Both the position numbers and the translations under genes were made by a program. A stretch of DNA of 64,000 nt from Larus michahellis (taxonomy: Eukaryota > Chordata > Aves > Charadriiformes > Laridae), in contig NC_133896.1 in the NCBI RefSeq assembly GCF_964199755.1, forward strand, positions 83,109,815 through 83,173,814. Direction: 5' to 3'. A model generated the notes under the pieces. It saw only the letters and a program-made list of their open reading frames with translations. It was not told the DNA's origin and made no database searches. Position 1 is the first letter of the stretch; the number at the start of each line of letters is the position of its first letter. This document shows, piece by piece, positions 58,501-64,000 of this stretch.

Positions 58501-61500
58501 TTCCTCTCACCACAGTAAGATACCCTCCAAATGCATTAATAATTTCAAGCACTCTTTGTTGCTTTCCAAGTTTCCAAAAAGCACAAAGACATGGCCTAAA
58601 GGCAACTGGAATATTCCACATGCTGTACCTAGAAATAGCTATACCAGCTATTCTTAACAATATGACAGGGTCAGCTGCTAAGGTGAGTAGAGAGAAATCA
58701 TAATTCAATAAAAAACCCACAATCATAAATAACGTTATCTGTTATGTTCTCTCATGTATAAAGCTGATCAGGATAACTGAAAATCCACAGGAACTCCCAC
58801 TGACAGTAATAAAAGATAGCATCTGATAGCAGTTGAAAAGTACTCGAGAGACTCAGAAGGCAAAAGGAGAAATTACACTTCTGAGTTTAAGACAGCATTA
58901 TACTACAATCTACTGTGCAATACGAATCTGTCCTTTTTCGATCAAGATGCTTCGTACTATATAACTTACAGTTTATTAGACCTGTGATGGGTGGTCAGAA
59001 GTGTCTCAGACAGTAAGGTGAGAAACAGCACTGCCAGTATTGTGTGGCAATAGTGATCCAGAGGTCTTGGGATTTGCCTTTTGTGAAGCAAGGACCTAAT
59101 GCTGCTCCTGCTCTCACTCTCTTCCTCATGTGAGGACCGCAAAGCACAGAAACAGAAGAGAGCTGCAAGATGTGAAGGGAAGAGAGGACACAAAAACTAA
59201 AACAATCCCGAATGTGTTCCAGCATAATCACCATTTCTCTTCTCCAGGATTTCTGAGCAAGCACATGTGGAATCAGCACTCTGTTCTAGTACCGCAATGC
59301 CAGAAATATAGAACTACAAGGCCTAGTAGGTCTTGTCTGAGGGACAATGTGGCAAAAGCTAACAAAGCATCAACCAACCTAATCGCAGGGAGGGGCACAC
59401 AACAGTATTTTTCACTAGTCAAAGCTCTCCTGTAGCACTTGACAATCAGCATTGCATTCACAGCTCTTTAAAGGCAGTATTGAATTTCTACATGTTTTTG
59501 ATGGCACAACCCAAGTCCACTCCTCCCTACTAAAGGGCTGCACTGGAATCTCAGATAAAAGACTCCATGTCCTGTAGTGACAGAGGAAAGAATGACTAAA
59601 CCTGATGAAGCATTACTCAAAACCAAATGCAAATATTTTTCTATTCATCTTGAACTCAATGTTGCTATGTCAGTATTTTAAATGGATTTTGCTTAACCCG
59701 TGAGTTGAACACATAATAGCAAAGCAAATGAACTGCTTAGCCCAGAAGTCCTGATAATTTCCTGCATCTTCTATAGCATCACAAAAATTCAATTAACATA
59801 TTACATTAGTATCACTGTCAATTGATCTAGATGTATTGGCCAGAAGCGAAGTATAGCTCCAGAACAAAACAATTATGCTGTCAGAAGTCACTGAAACAGA
59901 TACAATTTGACCAGAAAACAGAACCTGACCTTTGAGGTCTTGTTTTACTATACTGAGAGTAAGTATACGACATTCATTTATTAGGAAAGCTTCATTTGAC
60001 TCTTAAAACCACCACACTACGTCTAGCATACACGTGATCCTGTTCACTCAGTCTCCTTCACAGAAACCTAACCTTTTAACTCAGTGCAATACCTTCTAAC
60101 AAAACATTAGCTCATCCTAAAAGACAAATGAATGAAGCTGGCATGCTGCACTCTACGTTGTGCTATGAAGAAGGCCAAAATAGGCATGCAGGCTGCAATT
60201 CCCCGGTAAGATCTCGGTCAGATTTCCCTAACCCTGAAAAAGTACAAAATTTTATTGCTGGCCCCCCAAGAAGAGTTCTGTAAGCTTTAACTGTAACTGC
60301 AATGAGCTTTTTACCCCTCTGCTTCCCCTAATTTCTTCTTCGTTTGTTCTTATATCTCTTCAGATCAATCTCTAGCTTTTGTATAATACTATCCGTATTT
60401 TCAGGTCTCCTCTCTACAAGAAATAGTGTCAGCCTATAAAAGGGCTCTCAAACCATTTCAGTTGTTTTCCAACTCACTGATACAAAGGCTTCTTCTAGCA
60501 ATGCACACAGTATTTAGATAAGGACGTCATCGGTTCTCAAGGTTGTTCCATAATTTATTGCCTGTTATAACTTTCTGACTACAGCTCCATACCATGTCTG
60601 TGTTGTCACAGACAGTTCAGTGAAAACCACAGCCTCTTTTCTGTAGTGGATGCAATTAAGAAATTTTTGAAATGAACAAGTAATTCCATTTTCCACAGAA
60701 CTCTCCATGCAATCCAAACGCAGTTCCACTGGAGCTCAGATTCCTCAAGGTTTTCTTCGCTCTTGAGAAATTCACACAACGTGTTCAGAAACAGACGCAC
60801 TAAGTTACATGCAGAGTAGAGACCCATTTGAGCTAGCATGGCAAACAAAGAATAGCATCTCCGGTTTGCCTAAAACCATTCCAGTGAGGAAGGCGAAATC
60901 AGCTCTTGCTGAGCTACAAGGTTGGACAGGAATTGTTAGCCAACATCAATTAAGAGTTCTTGAAGCCTAGAAGGTCACCACGTCAAAAGTCACCTCGACG
61001 AATTAAACAAACACCCAGGTTAACATCCTTTTGTAAATTATCATTTACAAGTTTTGAAGGCTGTAATTCTTCGAGTCAATGATCTCAGAGAACGAGCAGT
61101 ATGGGTTTGGTTATGAAATTGCAGATTACTTCATAGGACATGAGGCACCAGTCACACCAGGCTAAGGTCTGGTGCCCACACCAAAACAGTCTGGGGACTC
61201 AGATGTAAGCAAGCCAAAGGAAAAGAGTGTGATAACACAATTTGTTCCCCATGTGTACATCTTCCAGTACTGGGATCCAAGGGTGTTACAGTGTCACATG
61301 CAAACCAGATTTTTAGCATTTGCATAAGACATCCAAGAGAAGAACATGTTGCAGCATAAATACCCTGAGACTGAATGTTCCCTATGTCCAAGATGGGTCT
61401 AACATGATCACTCTTCAGGCAGAAAGAAACAGCAGCTTTCCATACTCAGCAGCACACAGGGTTGTCTAAGTGTTGACATGTCTGCTTATTTAAAATCTCA

Positions 61501-63666
61501 AGCGGCTCCAAGACAACACTAATACCACCAACTAAAGCATTTACTCCCAATAAAGACACTTGAGGGCGATTTTAATCTCAGGAGAGCAAATGGAACCGGA
61601 ATCAATACTGGAATGTTGCTGGTTGATGAGCTAACAGATAAGACTAGAAATATCAGAAAGCGGAACAAACCAGAGTATCCCAGTTCTTTGCCACTTGGCA
61701 TGTCAGCTGAAGCTACAAACTGTATTGCCACAAAGGCAAAGACATACTCAGCAGTAAGTATTCATCGGTTACCAGCACCAGCTTCTAGCAGTCTCAAAAG
61801 GGACTCAGAAAGAATACCTTTCACGTATTTAAGGCTCAGTGGTGCCCAACAGGATTAAAGAAGAGACCTTACAATAGCTAGTATAAACAGCTAGGCTTTA
61901 AGGAAAGCTTTGACAACACTCAAGTTTGCTCCCATGCTGTCAACTCTCTAGAACAGGATGAGAGGAGAGTTGTGTTGCTTGGGTAGAGACTTCCACCAGG
62001 GCTCTCATATTAGGTCATTCATACATTCCTACAAGCGATGATCACAGACTGAACTATGAAAGGAAATATCAAGCCTAGAGTACATTCCAGCTGGATTGTT
62101 CCAGGCATCCATTTAGCAGAAGCATGATGTGGATAGGAGCAGTAACTGCTAGAACTACAGCCATGTACCTCATACTTCTCCCCCTGCAAAAACTCGCAGA
62201 GAGCTGCTTAGGAAGGCTTGCAGATGTTATGCAGAGCTGTGCATAGCTAGTTTAAAGAAAAAATGCATTATTTTTACACTGTACTGCTGTAGGCAGAGGC
62301 CTATAAGGAGGTTTCAACTAGTTGGTTAAACTACTACCATGCCATGCAAAAATGATGAACTTCTAAATAAATCTGGTTTTCCAAGTACCTCTTCCAAATT
62401 ATAGTTACACTACTTAAGGTAATATAAATACTTCCCCTTTCTTCAGGTAAGGGGCATGGTGAACCACTTAATGGTCTGAAGAGTAAACACAAAGGAGTGA
62501 GACACCTAACAGCCCAAGAGATGCTTTTAACACAATTGTAGAAAGACACACCAAGGAGGGGCCTACAGGACACCAAATAATAGAAAATATCAGTATTGAC
62601 ATCAATGATGTGCTAGAGGGAGCCAGAACATTACTGAAGAACACTCAAAACTTAGTTAAGCATCAACAGTTTACTATATGCCAGTGCTGAACCTGTAGTT
62701 CCCTCTCATGAAAAGATCAGAAGGCTGCTGAGGACAAAGGATTATCACCACTAGAGAAGTCAAACTTACACTTCGAGGAGGTCCACGGCGTCGGCCATAA
62801 TAGCCACGTCGATAGCGGCGCCGGTCTGCAGCATAACGGCTGCCTTCTACAGGGACTCCATCTGGACCAGTGACGTTAGCTGCTTCTGCACCCTAAAAGG
62901 GCCAAAGGAAAGTAATCCAGGGCAGGGCAAGAAAAGAACAACCAGGTACAGGGAGAAAATAAAAACAGGAAAGAGACTTGTCTGCATCAGTTCCAAGCTA
63001 CAGAGATTCCTTCCTCCCAAGTAACACAAAAGCAGGTCTGTTATTCTCAACCCTGTAACACAAGAGTTACGATCATGAGTTAATACCCCATCAGCCAGGC
63101 TGAGTTCAGGGGGAAAAAGGAAGAAGTAACTGATTAAAGGCAAAAAAAAAAAAGAAACCCAAACCAAAAATCAAAAGAGCTCAGAAGACTCAAAAAATGT
63201 TTGAGAAAGTAGAAGTGCAAAAAAAACTTGAATGTTCTTACAATTATTAAGCTACCAGACTCCAGGACAAGTTCTTCAGGGCAATATATGCAGCAGTTAA
63301 TGTTTACTGAGCAGACTGCAAGCTCCGAGTGCTCTATCAAGTAAAAATTACAAACTCTAGAAGCACTAGGATATAGTTAGAGTTTTGATAAGTATCTAGA
63401 AACACTTCTTAACGAAGCCTTTAAAAAGCAGATCTTCCACAGAAAAGTTGTATGAATGCCACCCACTACAGGGATTAACACATTAGACAAAGCCACCAGA
63501 TACACAGCTAAGGCTCTGTGCTACTCCCCACCAGAGTGATGTTAACTCTGTTGGACCACACTCCTAAATCTCTTACCTTCTCTCCTTCAACCACATCAAA
63601 TTCTACAGTCTCTCCGTCACCAACACTGCGCAGATATTTCCGTGGGTTGTTTTTCTTTATCGCTGT
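52492..63666 (-). CDS. YBX3: YBX3 (CSDA/DbpA), Y-box-binding protein 3, C-terminal exons
   Basis: Five coding exons join in phase to 180 residues: 63666-63577, 62892-62770, 57418-57327, 53371-53200 and 52557-52492. They give the last third of the cold-shock domain ([16 protein letters not shown]), then the alternating basic, Arg/Tyr-rich C-terminal domain, ending QSGAE. YBX3 rather than YBX1 is indicated by [17 protein letters not shown], by [10 protein letters not shown] and by [20 protein letters not shown], all in the YBX3 order. The protein binds single-stranded DNA and mRNA, represses transcription and stabilises mRNAs. The start and first exons lie beyond the window. No equivalent of the roughly 69-residue alternative exon of mammals was seen between 57.4 and 62.8 kb. 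Confidence 0.95.
53200..53371 (-). CDS. YBX3: YBX3 exon, basic C-terminal repeat
   Basis: 172 bp, acceptor CCTCTTCAG and donor GTAAGC. It encodes [20 protein letters not shown], then [20 protein letters not shown] and QDGKE. The alternating acidic and basic clusters are typical of Y-box proteins. Confidence 0.95.
53988..54337 (+). repeat. Truncated, diverged CR1
   Basis: Its tail ends GGTATTCTATGATTCTATAA, preceded by a CR1-type C-terminal ORF2 remnant (AACAGGCTCCCCAGGGAAG and an AAGTTCTTCACAGA block). It lies in a YBX3 intron, antisense to the gene. Confidence 0.88.
55795..56337 (+). repeat. Truncated, diverged CR1
   Basis: CR1 ORF2 C-terminal text (CTGTGTCCAGTTCTGGTCCC, GCCTGGAGAAGAGAAGGCTT), broken by indels, ending TCCCTCCCAACCTGGGCTG and GTGGTTCTATGAG. 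It lies in a YBX3 intron. Confidence 0.85.
57327..57418 (-). CDS. YBX3: YBX3 exon, central acidic/basic segment
   Basis: 92 bp, phase 0 in and phase 2 out (donor GTTTGT), acceptor GGCTGTAG. It encodes [20 protein letters not shown] and YRPRYR. Confidence 0.92.
57419..62769. other. YBX3 intron, 5.35 kb
   Basis: Intron between two YBX3 coding exons. It is AT-rich with a T-run (58069-58097). I searched by eye for an Arg/Tyr-rich alternative exon and did not see one. Confidence 0.6.
62770..62892 (-). CDS. YBX3: YBX3 exon, start of C-terminal domain
   Basis: 41 codons from acceptor CTTTTAG to donor GTAAGT. It encodes [20 protein letters not shown] and then an Arg/Tyr-rich basic cluster. The last codon, AGT, sits just before the donor. 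Confidence 0.93.
63577..63666 (-). CDS. YBX3: YBX3 exon, end of cold-shock domain
   Basis: Exactly 30 codons, both borders in phase 0, from acceptor CTTTAAAG to donor GTAAGA. It encodes [19 protein letters not shown] and on to VEGEK. The RNP1/RNP2 motifs are in exons outside the window. Confidence 0.95.
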
Positions 63667-64000
63667 CTTTAAAGAAAAAAGATACAGGAAAATACATTAG
63701 TTTATCTTACTCATTTTCATACACATTCATACCCTGAAGATAAGGGAAGGATAGTATTCAGCTACAACCCCAACTCTACATACCAGATCAATCACCACAC
63801 CAAGTTACTTCATAGTCACAGATGCCTCATTTCACAGGCTCTCCAATACTCAGGGGCAAGGTTTACTCCTTGCTCAATACTCATGAGTTTACAGATCAGC
63901 TGTTGCTCCAGGATCCCCTCTGTCAAGCCTACTAAATATTCAGACCATTACATATTTCTGTATGAACTGAGTTCGCACTGTTTGATCTCCTGCAAGCTGT

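Noticed and set aside
1-64000. A novel gene cluster, CRISPR array or prokaryotic-type defence system
   Set aside because: Nothing of the kind is visible. The window is a vertebrate chromosome segment with three known genes and transposable elements.

Overview
This window is nuclear DNA from a bird. The evidence is abundant CR1 LINEs with the octamer-like 3' tail (ATTCTATG type), avian LTR retroelements, intron-rich genes with GT/AG splice sites, and three recognisable vertebrate genes. The LTR types suggest a neognath, probably Neoaves; that is an inference, and no species can be named. By eye I see no operon, CRISPR array, tRNA, rRNA or prokaryotic system. The content is ordinary vertebrate genes plus a rich transposable-element record.

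Layout. 1-5184 has no recognised gene. 5185-10913 is a minus-strand LTR split by a full-length 4.6 kb CR1 (5866-10468, minus strand) with both open reading frames uninterrupted. 11188-24473 is the complete coding sequence of STYK1 on the minus strand: nine coding exons, 426 aa, a membrane-anchored kinase-like protein. Candidate 5' untranslated exons lie near 24.5, 32.8-33.4 and 33.5 kb. The long intron within the STYK1 kinase domain holds an antisense env-less ERV-L-like provirus (14102-20603) and two CR1 fragments. The intron upstream of the start codon holds a solo LTR (28072-28849).

A CpG island at about 38.5-39.4 kb precedes SYCE3 (plus strand, coding exons 40412-40520 and 41587-41756, 92 aa), a synaptonemal-complex central-element protein. 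44.4-50.99 kb is intergenic with two CR1 fragments. From 63666 down to 52492 run the last five coding exons of YBX3 (minus strand): the end of the cold-shock domain and the Arg-rich C-terminal tail. A likely 3'UTR intron and a poly(A) signal at 51465-51470 follow. The first YBX3 exons lie beyond the right edge. YBX3 introns hold two further CR1 tails.

How the genes relate. STYK1 and YBX3 are neighbours on the same strand, as in mammals (human 12p13). SYCE3 sits between them here, while human SYCE3 is on 22q13. STYK1 and SYCE3 are divergent; SYCE3 and YBX3 are convergent. They are separate transcription units with unrelated roles (signalling, meiosis, mRNA binding).

The most noteworthy items are the open full-length CR1 nested in an LTR just downstream of STYK1, its altered ORF1 esterase motif, the TGA-biased decay of the provirus and its lysine-type primer site, and the position of SYCE3.
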